Shown: positions 1 to 7,911, counted from the first letter of the stretch. The stretch is 64,000 nt of DNA from an uncultured Ruminococcus sp. (GCA_902762615.1 CACWOX010000012.1:1-64000); one strand, 5' to 3'. A program made the numbers and translations. The notes: a model not told the origin generated them from the sequence alone.

Positions 1-85
1 CCTTAAAGCTAAGCGTTTCAGATGCTCTTTTGACGATCGCTTCTTGGCTGATGTTATTTTCAACAAATTCTCCTGATTTTTTCAT
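1..85 (-). CDS. Partial CDS, N-terminus of an unrecognised protein
   Basis: An open frame on the minus strand starts with ATG at 85-83 and runs off the window edge, giving about 28 residues that begin MKKSGEFVENN. It starts 14 bases after the stop codon of the DUF5104-like gene, so it is probably the next gene of that transcript. The ribosome binding site is weak (a GGGCG stretch about 5 bases before the ATG). The peptide is hydrophilic with no signal sequence. I do not recognise the family. Confidence 0.4.
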   Translation of the reverse strand, partial: MKKSGEFVENNISQEAIVKRASETLSFK

Positions 86-99
86 GCGGTCGCCCTGCT

Positions 100-1179
100 T
101 TATTCGCCGCTTTCGTCGTCATAGAGCGTGTAGTCGTAGTCGTATTCCGTCGGCGTGCAGAGAAATGCACGGAATATTTTGCCGTATGGGGACTCGGATT
201 TAAGATTGGCATAGCAGGGCTGACCGTTTCTGTCCGCCAGCTCGTAATAATATTCGTAGGCGGTGGAGTTGGCGTATTTTTCAAAGGCGTTGGGCGCGCC
301 GAGCTTTTCACGCAACTGAGCGGAATCGAGCTGTTGGTTTTCCTTTAATAAATCCCGCAGTTCATCAGCCGTCAGCTTTGGCGTGTCGGTGGACGTCCAG
401 AGAAGCGGCTGACCGCCGATCAGCCGTGCACTCACTTCATCGGGGCTTTTGATGTCGCACATCAGATAAGCGTCATCAGGGCGCTCCATGCTCCGGCTGT
501 ACTCGTCAAAGAATACAGCGGCGGCTTCGAGATTCATAATTCTCAGGTCGGTAACGCCCACCTTGTCCGGCTCGTCGGTATTGTTGTAGCAAAACTCAAT
601 GCTGATGTAATACCAAATCCCATCAAGTGTGGTGTTGAAATGCACCGAGTCGTACTTTACATTGTGCCCGTAGTTGTAGGAAGCGCCGCCACTTCCGCCT
701 TCGTCCTTCCTTTCGCAGCCGGCAAATCCCTTGGGATAGGCGGCGAAAAAGGCATTGACGGCGTCGGTGAAGCCTTCTGACCTTTGCAGCTCGGGCGTGA
801 AATTTTTGCAAAATGCTTCGCGGTCTCCGTTGTCGGCGGAGGTAAACAGCGCGTCGATGATTTCATCCTCCGCCTGCGAATCTGTCACCCATTCGTTTCG
901 CCAGCGGTCGGGCACACATTCGTATGTTGTGCGCCTGAATGCCGTTTCCACAGCGGAAGAAACGCCCCATACAGCAAGAACCAATGCCGTGATGACTGGG
1001 AGCGCAAGCAGCACCGAACCGGACACAATGCAAACAACCGGCGATTTTTTGCCGGCGTTTTTCTTATTGCACTTTCTGACAATGCCGACAATCAGCAGAA
1101 TCAGCCCCGCAAGAAACATCGCGCCGAGAATGAGCGCCGCTATGAAAATGAATACAATCATCATGGAAACAAATGCCAT
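100..1179 (-). CDS. Membrane protein with DUF5104-like extracellular domain
   Basis: 359 residues. Two hydrophobic segments lie near residues 6-34 and 47-74, separated by a short Lys/Cys-rich loop. The region from about residue 98 (AEDEIIDAL) to 215 resembles DUF5104, a domain of small secreted Clostridia proteins: an N-terminal helix followed by a beta-rich part with aromatic YYISIEF-type strands and a GVTDLRI strand. The remaining 140 residues are polar and unassigned. The start is supported by AGGAGG eight bases before the ATG. It is the fourth minus-strand gene in a row, 70 bases after the DUF523-GNAT gene. The function is unknown; a cell-envelope role is inferred from topology only. Confidence 0.65.
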   Translation of the reverse strand: MAFVSMMIVFIFIAALILGAMFLAGLILLIVGIVRKCNKKNAGKKSPVVCIVSGSVLLALPVITALVLAVWGVSSAVETAFRRTTYECVPDRWRNEWVTDSQAEDEIIDALFTSADNGDREAFCKNFTPELQRSEGFTDAVNAFFAAYPKGFAGCERKDEGGSGGASYNYGHNVKYDSVHFNTTLDGIWYYISIEFCYNNTDEPDKVGVTDLRIMNLEAAAVFFDEYSRSMERPDDAYLMCDIKSPDEVSARLIGGQPLLWTSTDTPKLTADELRDLLKENQQLDSAQLREKLGAPNAFEKYANSTAYEYYYELADRNGQPCYANLKSESPYGKIFRAFLCTPTEYDYDYTLYDDESGE

Positions 1180-1249
1180 TGTAATACCTCCTGTCAGAGA
1201 ATGATTTATGAAATGATGAAACGTAAACCTTGGTTGAGATTGAGAGTTA

Positions 1250-2188
1250 TTACAGTTCTTTACGGGCTACCGTGACGGTGTAGTTTTCGGTGTGGTAGGT
1301 TATGCCTGTCTCCTTAAAGCCGTTCTTGTGCCAGAAATGCACCGCCTGCGGATTGCTGCTTACCCAGCCGAGCTTAATTCCCGAAAGACCGGTGTCTTTC
1401 AGATAACGGCACAGCCCGTCGATGATGCCACTGCCCACGCCGGCGCTCTGTACGGAACTGTCGGTCATAAAGAAGCCTATGAACGCTGTTTCTTCATCGG
1501 GGTACGCCATAATAAAATCCATCACGGCGATCAGCTTTTCACCGTCGTAATATCCCACATAATACTTGTCGGGATAATCCTTTCCCGGAGGAAGGGCTTT
1601 CATGTCGTCGAGGATGCTCTGCTCCGTGACAAACGGAGGGCAGTATTTATAATACTGCGGATTTCCCTTGCACAGGGCGTAAATGACCGGAATGTCAGCA
1701 TAATGCAGGCAGCGGGCGCGGTAGTGATCGGAAAATTTCGCTACGTCAATCATTCTGTGCTCGCCGTTCTTAGCAAAATCTTCCACGTCCATCACCCTGA
1801 ATCCGTTCTCCATGAGCAGCGACGCGAACACGCCGGAGCCGTGGGTGAGGCTGCGTGAAAACGTACCGTCGTATATTTGATGCACACCGCATGACGGGCT
1901 TCTCGATTGCAGTATGGCAAGGTCGATGTTGTTTCGCTCTGCAATCGCAAGGCATTTTTCCGCGCCGTCGCGGAACTGACAGTCTTTGCTTTCACCGGCG
2001 ATGTTGATAACCTCGCCGTTTACAATTTCACAAGGCAATCTCGGGACGGACAATCCGCCCGCCACTTCTGGACAGACAGGAAAGACTTCATGTTCTTTTA
2101 CAAGTGCGGCAATTTTTGGATTAGCATTGTCACCGCCGTTGTATTTGCATTTCTGCCCCAGAAGGCATGCGCTGACCAGAATTTTCAT
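1250..2188 (-). CDS. DUF523 domain fused to GNAT acetyltransferase
   Basis: 312 residues in two parts. Residues 1-140 match DUF523 (YbbK-like), with the conserved ACLLG start, the CPEVAGGL segment and the SRSPSCG cysteine motif near 95-101. DUF523 is linked to metal/cysteine chemistry but has no settled function. Residues 165-312 look like a GNAT N-acetyltransferase, with the acetyl-CoA loop QSAGVGSG near 247-254 and a late NPQAVHFWHKNGF helix typical of the fold. The start has AGGTGA at a good distance. It sits 17 bases after a small lipoprotein gene and is probably cotranscribed with it. Full-length fusion without an obvious frameshift suggests one bifunctional protein. Confidence 0.8.
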   Translation of the reverse strand: MKILVSACLLGQKCKYNGGDNANPKIAALVKEHEVFPVCPEVAGGLSVPRLPCEIVNGEVINIAGESKDCQFRDGAEKCLAIAERNNIDLAILQSRSPSCGVHQIYDGTFSRSLTHGSGVFASLLMENGFRVMDVEDFAKNGEHRMIDVAKFSDHYRARCLHYADIPVIYALCKGNPQYYKYCPPFVTEQSILDDMKALPPGKDYPDKYYVGYYDGEKLIAVMDFIMAYPDEETAFIGFFMTDSSVQSAGVGSGIIDGLCRYLKDTGLSGIKLGWVSSNPQAVHFWHKNGFKETGITYHTENYTVTVARKEL

Positions 2189-2205
2189 TGCATCTCACCT
2201 GACAA

Positions 2206-2613
2206 TCAACAGACCCCGTGGGTCATATATTTCCAGTGACCGCCCTTGCTCCTCACCAAAATCCATTCCCAGTCATCGTAGGTGCTGTTTGGTTCAAGCG
2301 AACCGTCGCCGCCGGTGAAATCGACTGTAAACGATGATTTCAAGACGATACCCTCGTCCGCGTTATAAAGGTCTGCCCATTCCTGAAACTCCCTTGCACA
2401 TCCATCTCCGGCATAGTAGATTTCGGTCAATGTGCAGCCGCTCCATTCCAAAGCGAACTCTCTTTTGATAACGTCGATGGCTGAATCAATATCCTTCTGC
2501 GTGTATATATTCGATGCAACCACTTTCGTTTTGACGTTTCTGACATTTCCTCCGCAGGAAACAAAGCACAATGTCATAAGAAAACATATAATGATACAGA
2601 CAGCCTTTTTCAT
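2206..2613 (-). CDS. Small lipoprotein of unknown function
   Basis: 136 residues from the chosen ATG, which has AAGGAG 12 bases upstream; an upstream in-frame TTG would sit on top of that site and is less likely. The N-terminus MKKAVCIII is a signal peptide, and FVSC at about residue 17-20 is a lipobox-like site, suggesting lipid anchoring on the outer face of the membrane. The mature part (about 115 residues) is mixed alpha/beta with a WEWILV strand near the end, like many small Clostridia lipoproteins that look like drug- or stress-response accessory proteins. No family is recognised. It lies between the SDR and DUF523-GNAT genes with gaps of 16-17 bases. Confidence 0.7.
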   Translation of the reverse strand: MKKAVCIIICFLMTLCFVSCGGNVRNVKTKVVASNIYTQKDIDSAIDVIKREFALEWSGCTLTEIYYAGDGCAREFQEWADLYNADEGIVLKSSFTVDFTGGDGSLEPNSTYDDWEWILVRSKGGHWKYMTHGVC

Positions 2614-2629
2614 AGTGATCAGCAACTCC

Positions 2630-3430
2630 TTAAACAGATAAAACTTTTTTAATAATCCAGAATCGCATGCTTTTCGGAAACCTGTCCAGCAGTATCAATA
2701 AAAAATTGCGGTTGATGGCATAGGCGAATTTCGGCCTTTTTGCGCTGAATATTTTATACAGCTTTTCGGCGATTTTTGCGGGAGGAATGCGGCGGGCCTC
2801 CACACCGTTCACAATTTGCTTGAAGCGCTCTGCGTTGCAGGTGTAGAGCTTTGTATCGCGGCAGAAATGATCGAGCTGTCGTGTGGATTCTCCGAGCATT
2901 CCGGTGTCCACGGCTCCGGCGCGAAGCACCGATACGCTGATTCCAAGAAGCTGAAGCTCCATGCGCAGCGAATAGGCGTATTTGTCAAGCGCGGTTTTGG
3001 TAATCCCGTAAAGACCTGTGAAGGGCAGCGGATCGCGCACGGCGAGTTCGCTTGTCAGCATGATGATTTTGGCATTTGCGCCCTTTTGCAGCAGCGGCAG
3101 GAAGGTGCGGTTGATCAGAAACGCGCCGCCCAGATTCACGCGGAAGGCGCGCTCGAATTCCGAAGGCGGCATTTCCACAAGCGAATCGAGCAGATAGATG
3201 CCGGCTAAATGTATGATGCCGCACAATTCCGAAGTCTCGGCAGATACGGCTTCCAACGCCGCCGCGATGCTGGATTCATCGGTCACGTCGGTCTGAATGG
3301 GAATGACATTGTCCCGCGCAGGGCAGGCGATCCTGTCGAGCGCGAATACGCGATATCCGCTTTTGGCAAACAAATCGACGGTGGCTCTTCCCATGCCCCC
3401 GCTCGCCCCCGTAATCAAAATGGTTTTCAT
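2630..3430 (-). CDS. Short-chain dehydrogenase/reductase
   Basis: 266 residues with a classical SDR fold. The NAD(P) glycine motif TGASGGMG lies at residues 7-14, the LAGIY stretch stands in for the usual NNAG, and the catalytic residues are Ser in LTSELAV with Tyr-Lys in YGITK. Substrate cannot be read from the sequence; the length and C-terminus fit the large classical group that acts on keto groups of sugars, lipids or steroids. The ATG at 3430 is preferred over a GTG 12 bases upstream because GGGTGA precedes it suitably. First gene of a short minus-strand unit with the lipoprotein and DUF523-GNAT genes. Confidence 0.85.
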   Translation of the reverse strand: MKTILITGASGGMGRATVDLFAKSGYRVFALDRIACPARDNVIPIQTDVTDESSIAAALEAVSAETSELCGIIHLAGIYLLDSLVEMPPSEFERAFRVNLGGAFLINRTFLPLLQKGANAKIIMLTSELAVRDPLPFTGLYGITKTALDKYAYSLRMELQLLGISVSVLRAGAVDTGMLGESTRQLDHFCRDTKLYTCNAERFKQIVNGVEARRIPPAKIAEKLYKIFSAKRPKFAYAINRNFLLILLDRFPKSMRFWIIKKVLSV

Positions 3431-3546
3431 ATTTCTTTTCACCCGGGCAGCGCGCCCGTTCCTTTTTTCTTATCAATCATCTCTGTTATTGCTCTTATTA
3501 TATACCCCATACAACAATAATTCAACCTTTTGTATATTTACAAAAT

Positions 3547-3594
3547 AAAAAACCTCTCCTGCCGCGGCTTTAGTTGTGCCTGACAGAAGAGGTT
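3547..3594 (-). terminator. Intrinsic terminator after the zinc-ribbon HTH gene
   Basis: Inverted repeat AACCTCT / AGAGGTT with a loop of about 30 bases, followed on the minus strand by a run of T (plus-strand AAAAAA at 3547-3552). It lies just downstream of the minus-strand regulator at 3654-4418. Its sequence is clearly related to the hairpin at 7857-7905. Confidence 0.7.
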
Positions 3595-3653
3595 GATTTG
3601 ATTATATGATGCAAAGCAGCGTTCTCAAAAATACAAAAAATACGCGGGAAAAA

Positions 3654-4418
3654 CTATCTCTTCTTATAAAGAACCAGCTGGGGATTGGCTCCTTCCGCTT
3701 CATAGGTGCAGACAAGTATAAAATCCATGTTGGCGAGAACGCCGAAGCAGCGATCTCCTCCGAATTCCGATTCCAGTTGGTTTCCCAGATAGGTGGTCCC
3801 ATCGTCGAGGAATTTTACCGTCTGACCGCTTGGAAGTCTGTATTCCAGATTGACAAAACTGCCGACAAGCGCGTTGAGTTTTTCGACTTTGGGCATACCT
3901 TCGATGGAAAGCGCGTTGATTTCGTCGATGAGTTTTTTCTTAAATGCCTCAAATTCCCCGTTGTCGCTCAGTTCCTCGTACCGTTTCCAGTAATCGAGCT
4001 GCGGTAGCTTCTTTTTCATGTAGGAACGCGCCTGTTCTTCGGTGAAGTTTTCATTTACCATGTGCTTTACACATACCTCGATCAGCTCGTCCATATCGTT
4101 GTAGGTGTAGGTGCCGTCGGCATAGCACCATTTGCAGTATTGCTCGTTGAGCGTTCCGTCCTGATTTCTGCCGATGATTTCATCTTCCAGCGGCATGCCG
4201 CAGCACTGGCAGATCAGCTTCTGAGGCGAGCCGAGCAGCGTGTTGATGGAAACATTGAAAAGATTCGACAGGCGCTTGAGCGTTTCGGTGTTGGGAACCG
4301 TTTCCCCATTTTCCCACCTTGATACCGCCTGACGGGTCACAAAGACCTTTTCCGCCAGCTCGTCCTGCGAAAGTCCCTTCTTGGTTCTGAGTTCGTAAAT
4401 CACGTCTTTTGTGTTCAT
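3654..4418 (-). CDS. HTH (XRE) regulator with putative zinc-ribbon domain
   Basis: 254 residues from an ATG preceded by AGGAGGTG. Residues 1-60 are an XRE/Cro helix-turn-helix (LSQDELAEKVFVTRQAVSRW). Near residue 67 to 110 a CQCCGMPL and a CKWC pair form the zinc ligands of the putative zinc-ribbon family (zf-ribbon_2), followed by a helical region typical of proteins with that domain. The last 75 residues form a predicted beta-rich domain. In related proteins the HTH is often absent, so this is a regulator-fused version. It has its own terminator. The regulated genes are unknown; the adjacent MFS gene at 4488-5714 reads the same way upstream. Confidence 0.8.
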   Translation of the reverse strand: MNTKDVIYELRTKKGLSQDELAEKVFVTRQAVSRWENGETVPNTETLKRLSNLFNVSINTLLGSPQKLICQCCGMPLEDEIIGRNQDGTLNEQYCKWCYADGTYTYNDMDELIEVCVKHMVNENFTEEQARSYMKKKLPQLDYWKRYEELSDNGEFEAFKKKLIDEINALSIEGMPKVEKLNALVGSFVNLEYRLPSGQTVKFLDDGTTYLGNQLESEFGGDRCFGVLANMDFILVCTYEAEGANPQLVLYKKR

Positions 4419-4487
4419 ACAAAACACCTCCTGCTTCTATTTTAATGCGAAGGTATTATGATTGCAAGCAACTTGCTGTTGCCTGCA

Positions 4488-5714
4488 TCAATTATACAGC
4501 TTCGGATAAGCCTTTTTGTCGAGCTTTTGCAGGATAACGGCAGTAGCGGCGGATGCAGCCGTCACAATCAGAATCAGCGACCACGCCCAGTGAGAGCCGG
4601 CGCGGTCATAAAGCTGTCCCACGCCCAGATCCATGACGGAGGACACCGTGAAATAGGCTACGCTCATCAGTCCGTTGATCCGCCCGCGATGGCTCGCCGG
4701 AATGCGGGTGGAAACGTACGGTCCCGAAGAAAGCACATCGAAGATTTCTCCCCATGTGAAAATCAGCATGGCAAGGTAATAGCCGGGAATAAAGCCGAGC
4801 AGCAGGATGAAGATCATATATCCCGCAAAGACAAGCAGCCTGCCGGTCAGCATTTTGCCGGTATCGCGCATTTTGACAAAGAATTTGGTGATGAGGGGGG
4901 TGAAGAGTACGACGGTGATGCAGTTGAGACTGGACACCGTTCCGAAAAGCACCGCGCCGGCGTCGCCGTGAATAGCTGCCATATCGAGCGGCATGATGAA
5001 GGTGTACTGTCCGTAGGCTGCGGAATAAAGAGTGCCGCAGAGCAGGTAGAGCAAAAGCATCGCATTCTCTTTGAACACAGTGAAGACGCTCGCGCCGTCT
5101 TTTTTCTCCTGATACGCCGCTTCCTCGCTGTTATCCTCTACGGGTGTAATGTCCTTGATGAGTACGGCAATCAGAATTGTCGAGAGGGCAATGGATATGC
5201 CGCTGATGAGGAAGCTCAGCCACAGATAATTTTTGAAGAGCAGTCCCGCGATGGTGGGCGAGAGGACAAGACCGAGATTGCCGCCGAGATAATCGAGCGA
5301 ATAGGCGCGTTCTCTGTCCTTGGTCGTGGAAAGGTCGGAAAAGAGCGCTTCATACGCGGGATTTTCCATGCTCTGAAAGATACCCGCAAGGATAAAGAGC
5401 AGCACCGTGCCGATTCCCAGCGGCAGCGCCGCGCTGATGAAAAAGCAGAGAATGCTTACGCTGTCGCAGCATACGATAATCCACTTCCTGTTGAAGCGGT
5501 CGGCGATCTTGCCGCCGATGATATTGGCCGGCAGCATGACAATGCTCGAACCGACAAAGTAATAGGAGATTTCCGCCGCCGACAGTCCGAGCTTCTGACT
5601 GAGAATCATGGTGAGAACCGGCCAGATCATGCTGCCTAAGCTCGTCACCATTTTGCCGAAGAAGAGAATGTAGATTTCCCTTCGCAGTCCGCGGTATTGA
5701 TTGAAGAGTTTCAT
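4488..5714 (-). CDS. MFS transporter
   Basis: 408 residues with about 12 hydrophobic segments and the major facilitator superfamily loop motif GGKIADRFNRKW between helices 2 and 3. The second half has a matching loop region. Members with this look are drug or metabolite exporters, but substrate cannot be predicted. The start at 5714 is chosen over an ATG 30 bases earlier because AGAAAGGA lies seven bases before it and the hydrophobic N-terminus then begins at once. It lies 69 bases upstream of the zinc-ribbon regulator on the same strand, so the two could be cotranscribed, with the regulator controlling it. Confidence 0.85.
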   Translation of the reverse strand: MKLFNQYRGLRREIYILFFGKMVTSLGSMIWPVLTMILSQKLGLSAAEISYYFVGSSIVMLPANIIGGKIADRFNRKWIIVCCDSVSILCFFISAALPLGIGTVLLFILAGIFQSMENPAYEALFSDLSTTKDRERAYSLDYLGGNLGLVLSPTIAGLLFKNYLWLSFLISGISIALSTILIAVLIKDITPVEDNSEEAAYQEKKDGASVFTVFKENAMLLLYLLCGTLYSAAYGQYTFIMPLDMAAIHGDAGAVLFGTVSSLNCITVVLFTPLITKFFVKMRDTGKMLTGRLLVFAGYMIFILLLGFIPGYYLAMLIFTWGEIFDVLSSGPYVSTRIPASHRGRINGLMSVAYFTVSSVMDLGVGQLYDRAGSHWAWSLILIVTAASAATAVILQKLDKKAYPKLYN

Positions 5715-5828
5715 TACAAATCCTTTCTGATGGATCAATTCCATCCTGCCTGATTCCTCGCTGTGTCATTGGTTTCCTGAAAAAGACAAAAGAAAGACGC
5801 GCAGCCAACCGCGGTTGTCAGAAGGGCA

Positions 5829-5856
5829 CAAAAAACCGCGACAATAAGCCACGGTT
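5829..5856 (-). terminator. Probable intrinsic terminator of the GNAT operon
   Basis: On the minus strand AACCGTG pairs with CGCGGTT (one G-T pair) around a nine-base loop and is followed by TTTTT. It lies about 70 bases after the stop codon of the isochorismatase fragment. Confidence 0.5.
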
Positions 5857-5927
5857 CAATCGTCTGAAAATTTTCCTGTCAGGATCAAAATGCACAAACC
5901 GAGGACATCATACTATATTCAATTGCT

Positions 5928-6077
5928 TTATTCGTTTTTTGATTGAGCATAGATGACTTCGATCCCGTTTTCTCTGGCAGTTTCAATGATTTTTACGGTG
6001 TTTTCTATAAGACCGTGAAAATTATAAAGCTCGTCGTCCATAAGTGCTTTTTGCATGTCAATTACGATTAATTTCAT
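5928..6077 (-). pseudogene. Truncated isochorismatase-like cysteine hydrolase
   Basis: Only 49 residues remain, starting MKLIVIDMQKALM at an ATG with a perfect AAGGAGG. This is the start of the isochorismatase/nicotinamidase fold, with the catalytic Asp of the IDMQ motif and the following helix and strand (GIEVIYAQ). After that the frame stops, and no continuation of the family (the catalytic Lys and Cys blocks) is found in the next hundred bases in any frame. A family member is normally 170-220 residues. It is the third gene of the GNAT operon, 19 bases after its neighbour. The intact ribosome binding site suggests it is still translated. Confidence 0.65.
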
Positions 6078-6096
6078 TTCTTTGATAACCTCCTTG

Positions 6097-6618
6097 TCAG
6101 TCAAAATAAAAAATAATATCCGCTTTGCCCTCCTGGCTGGTGCCGTTATATACCTCCGTGTCAAAGCCGCCGATACGGAAACCGCTTTTGATGTAGAATT
6201 GACAGGCGGCGAGGTTGTTGTCCTGCCCTATGGTATAGATGCCTCTGTAGCCGTTTTCGCGGGTGACCGTTTTTGCCGCTTCGATCAGAAGGTTTCCCAC
6301 GCCCTGCCTGCGATAGGCTTTGTTTACCTTGAGATCGTAGAGATACATATATTTCAAAAATCCCCGCTGCATAATGGCAAGACCCACGCATATATCTCCG
6401 TCATAAGCGCCGAGAAAAACGCTGTCGGCTTTCATTTCTTCATAGCTGTAATTCTCGTCGGGAAAACACATTTCGGATATTTCGTCAAACTTTTCCACCG
6501 TATAACTCCAGCATCCGTCGACCAAGCGCGGGACCATCCGTCCGAATAAGGAAAACGGCTCGTTGGGAATATTGATGTCCTGCTTGTTGGTTTCGTCGAT
6601 TCGTTTTATTTCGATCAT
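6097..6618 (-). CDS. GNAT acetyltransferase resembling streptothricin acetyltransferases
   Basis: 173 residues. The N-terminal part (DINIPNEPF, GRMVPR) and the C-terminal QDNNLAACQFY and GFRIGGFDT stretches match the pattern of streptothricin N-acetyltransferases of the Sat4/SatA type, which acetylate the beta-lysine amino group of streptothricin. The acetyl-CoA loop is RRQGVGNLL near residue 110. Good AGGAGG precedes the ATG. It is cotranscribed with the GNAT at 6647-7108 (28-base gap) and the isochorismatase fragment. Similarity to Sat is from memory of motifs; chromosomal relatives of this type may act on other amines, so resistance is only a possibility. Confidence 0.75.
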   Translation of the reverse strand: MIEIKRIDETNKQDINIPNEPFSLFGRMVPRLVDGCWSYTVEKFDEISEMCFPDENYSYEEMKADSVFLGAYDGDICVGLAIMQRGFLKYMYLYDLKVNKAYRRQGVGNLLIEAAKTVTRENGYRGIYTIGQDNNLAACQFYIKSGFRIGGFDTEVYNGTSQEGKADIIFYFD

Positions 6619-6646
6619 GTTGTTCCTCCTGATTTGTCGTGCTTGC

Positions 6647-7108
6647 TTAATTTATATCCATCCAGATTCCTGTATCATGAATCGAAGCGTCTTCCACATT
6701 TTTATAGAAACTTTTGGCTTCGTCGTTATTTGCCATTAATGCGATCAATATACCAATGCCTTGTGCTTTACATTCATTCCTCAACTCACGGAGTAATGTC
6801 TGCGCAACCTCATGGTGCCTTTCACTTTTCAGCACACAAATCCAATCAAGATAGGCGCTGTAACATGATGCATCGCTTCGGCTGCTGATAATAGAAGCGT
6901 CGATTCTGCCGATTACATGACCGTCCTTCACCGCAAGAAAGGATATTGCGGTATTGAATCGCAGATCATCGAAGCTTTTTTCCAATTGTTTCGCGTATGC
7001 TTCATCGGGTTCCCAGTAATAGGTATCAGGTTCCTGTCTGCGCAGTTCTGATTCAAATGCTATGACTTTTGGAATATCCTCTTTTTCAAATTTTTTTATT
7101 TCAAACAT
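6647..7108 (-). CDS. GNAT N-acetyltransferase
   Basis: 153 residues beginning MFEIKKFEKED. It has the GNAT fold with the central VIGRIDASI strand, an acetyl-CoA region ERHHEVAQTLLREL in which the usual glycine-rich loop is weak, and the final NNDEAKSFYKN helix. Substrate unknown. The ATG at 7108 is favoured because the upstream extension is polar and unlike the family, although the AGGA site is about 14 bases away, which is long. It is the first gene behind a near-consensus promoter and next to a 22-bp palindrome shared with the divergent HTH gene. Confidence 0.8.
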   Translation of the reverse strand: MFEIKKFEKEDIPKVIAFESELRRQEPDTYYWEPDEAYAKQLEKSFDDLRFNTAISFLAVKDGHVIGRIDASIISSRSDASCYSAYLDWICVLKSERHHEVAQTLLRELRNECKAQGIGILIALMANNDEAKSFYKNVEDASIHDTGIWMDIN

Positions 7109-7154
7109 CTTTTGTTTTGAATTCCTTTCTCCATTTCCAGAATTTGTCAATGCA

Positions 7155-7183
7155 ATCATACCATGCCTGACTGATAATGTCAA
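7155..7183 (-). promoter_or_regulatory. Sigma-A-type promoter of the GNAT operon
   Basis: On the minus strand TTGACA (7183-7178) and TATGAT (7160-7155) are separated by 17 bases. It lies about 47 bases upstream of the first GNAT start codon. Confidence 0.75.
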
Positions 7184-7202
7184 TAGCAGCGGAACTCAAC
7201 TC

Positions 7203-7224
7203 AAAATAGAATATATTCTATTTT
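7203..7224. promoter_or_regulatory. Perfect 22-bp palindrome, candidate operator
   Basis: AAAATAGAATATATTCTATT plus TT reads identically on both strands over 22 bases. It lies eight bases before the -35 box of the plus-strand HTH gene and about 20 bases before the -35 box of the divergent GNAT operon. A perfect dyad in this position is what an HTH dimer would bind. The natural candidate binder is the regulator at 7308-7850. Confidence 0.65.
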
Positions 7225-7231
7225 CCCGTTA

Positions 7232-7260
7232 TTTACGAATGACCTTTTCTGTATTATAAT
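7232..7260 (+). promoter_or_regulatory. Promoter of the HTH gene
   Basis: TTTACG and TATAAT are separated by 17 bases; the start codon follows 48 bases later with AAGGAGCGATAG as ribosome binding site. Confidence 0.7.
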
Positions 7261-7307
7261 GAGCTTGCAAGGCAAACAACCAATCACTAAATCAAGGAGC
7301 GATAGAT

Positions 7308-7850
7308 ATGGACACATTGAAAATCGGACAGTATATACAGCACTTGCGCAAAGCTGCGGGCATGACGCAGAAAGAGCTTGCGGAGAAACTGAATGTTTCT
7401 TTTCAGGCGGTATCAAAATGGGAAAACGGCGATTCGCTGCCCGACACGGGCATTCTGCTTGATTTGTGCGATACGCTGAACACGACGGCGGACAAGCTGC
7501 TCAACGGAGGAAAGCTCACGGGATTTGACCGCAAGCTTATGCGACTGGAGGATGTAATTACGGGCTTTCAGTATATGGAAAGCATCGGAAGGCTTTTCGG
7601 AGAGGACTGCACCTTCTTTACGGGAATGATCGAGGGAATCAATGAAAAAATGGATATGGATCTGCTGACCTATCTGAAAGACCCTATGACCCGTGAAGTG
7701 CTGTACGCGGAAGTGCTGATTCAGGGAATCCTTTCCGGGCGAACTGTGGATATGGACGAAATTGAGGCGAATTTTCAGAATAAAAAAATGGTCGAAACCA
7801 TTCGTCGCTACATCGCCAAAACCAACGACGCACCGGACACAACGGCATAA
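7308..7850 (+). CDS. HTH (XRE) transcriptional regulator
   Basis: 180 residues. Residues 1-65 are a typical XRE helix-turn-helix (MTQKELAEKLNVSFQAVSKWENG). The remaining 115 residues are helical and acidic, with no recognised ligand domain; this architecture is common in Clostridia regulators. It has a strong ribosome binding site and its own promoter, and is divergent from the GNAT operon across a perfect palindrome, which suggests autoregulation and control of the acetyltransferases. A hairpin with a short T-tract follows directly. Confidence 0.85.
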   Translation: MDTLKIGQYIQHLRKAAGMTQKELAEKLNVSFQAVSKWENGDSLPDTGILLDLCDTLNTTADKLLNGGKLTGFDRKLMRLEDVITGFQYMESIGRLFGEDCTFFTGMIEGINEKMDMDLLTYLKDPMTREVLYAEVLIQGILSGRTVDMDEIEANFQNKKMVETIRRYIAKTNDAPDTTA

Positions 7851-7856
7851 ATATAA

Positions 7857-7905
7857 AAAACCTCTTTTGCCCTCGGCTTTAACCGTAGTAGACAAAAGAG
7901 GTTTT
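7857..7905 (+). terminator. Terminator hairpin between HTH gene and tRNA-Gln
   Basis: AACCTCTTTTG and CAAAAGAGGTT form an 11-bp stem around a loop of about 23 bases, with A-rich and T-rich flanks so that it can serve the plus-strand HTH gene and the convergent minus-strand tRNA. The sequence aligns with the hairpin at 3547-3594, including a shared CGGCTTTA in the loop. Confidence 0.75.
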
Positions 7906-7911
7906 CTCTGA

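Noticed and set aside
4458-5639. 393-codon frame opposite the MFS transporter
   Set aside because: Low-complexity translation without hydrophobic or domain pattern; the transporter on the other strand is clear.
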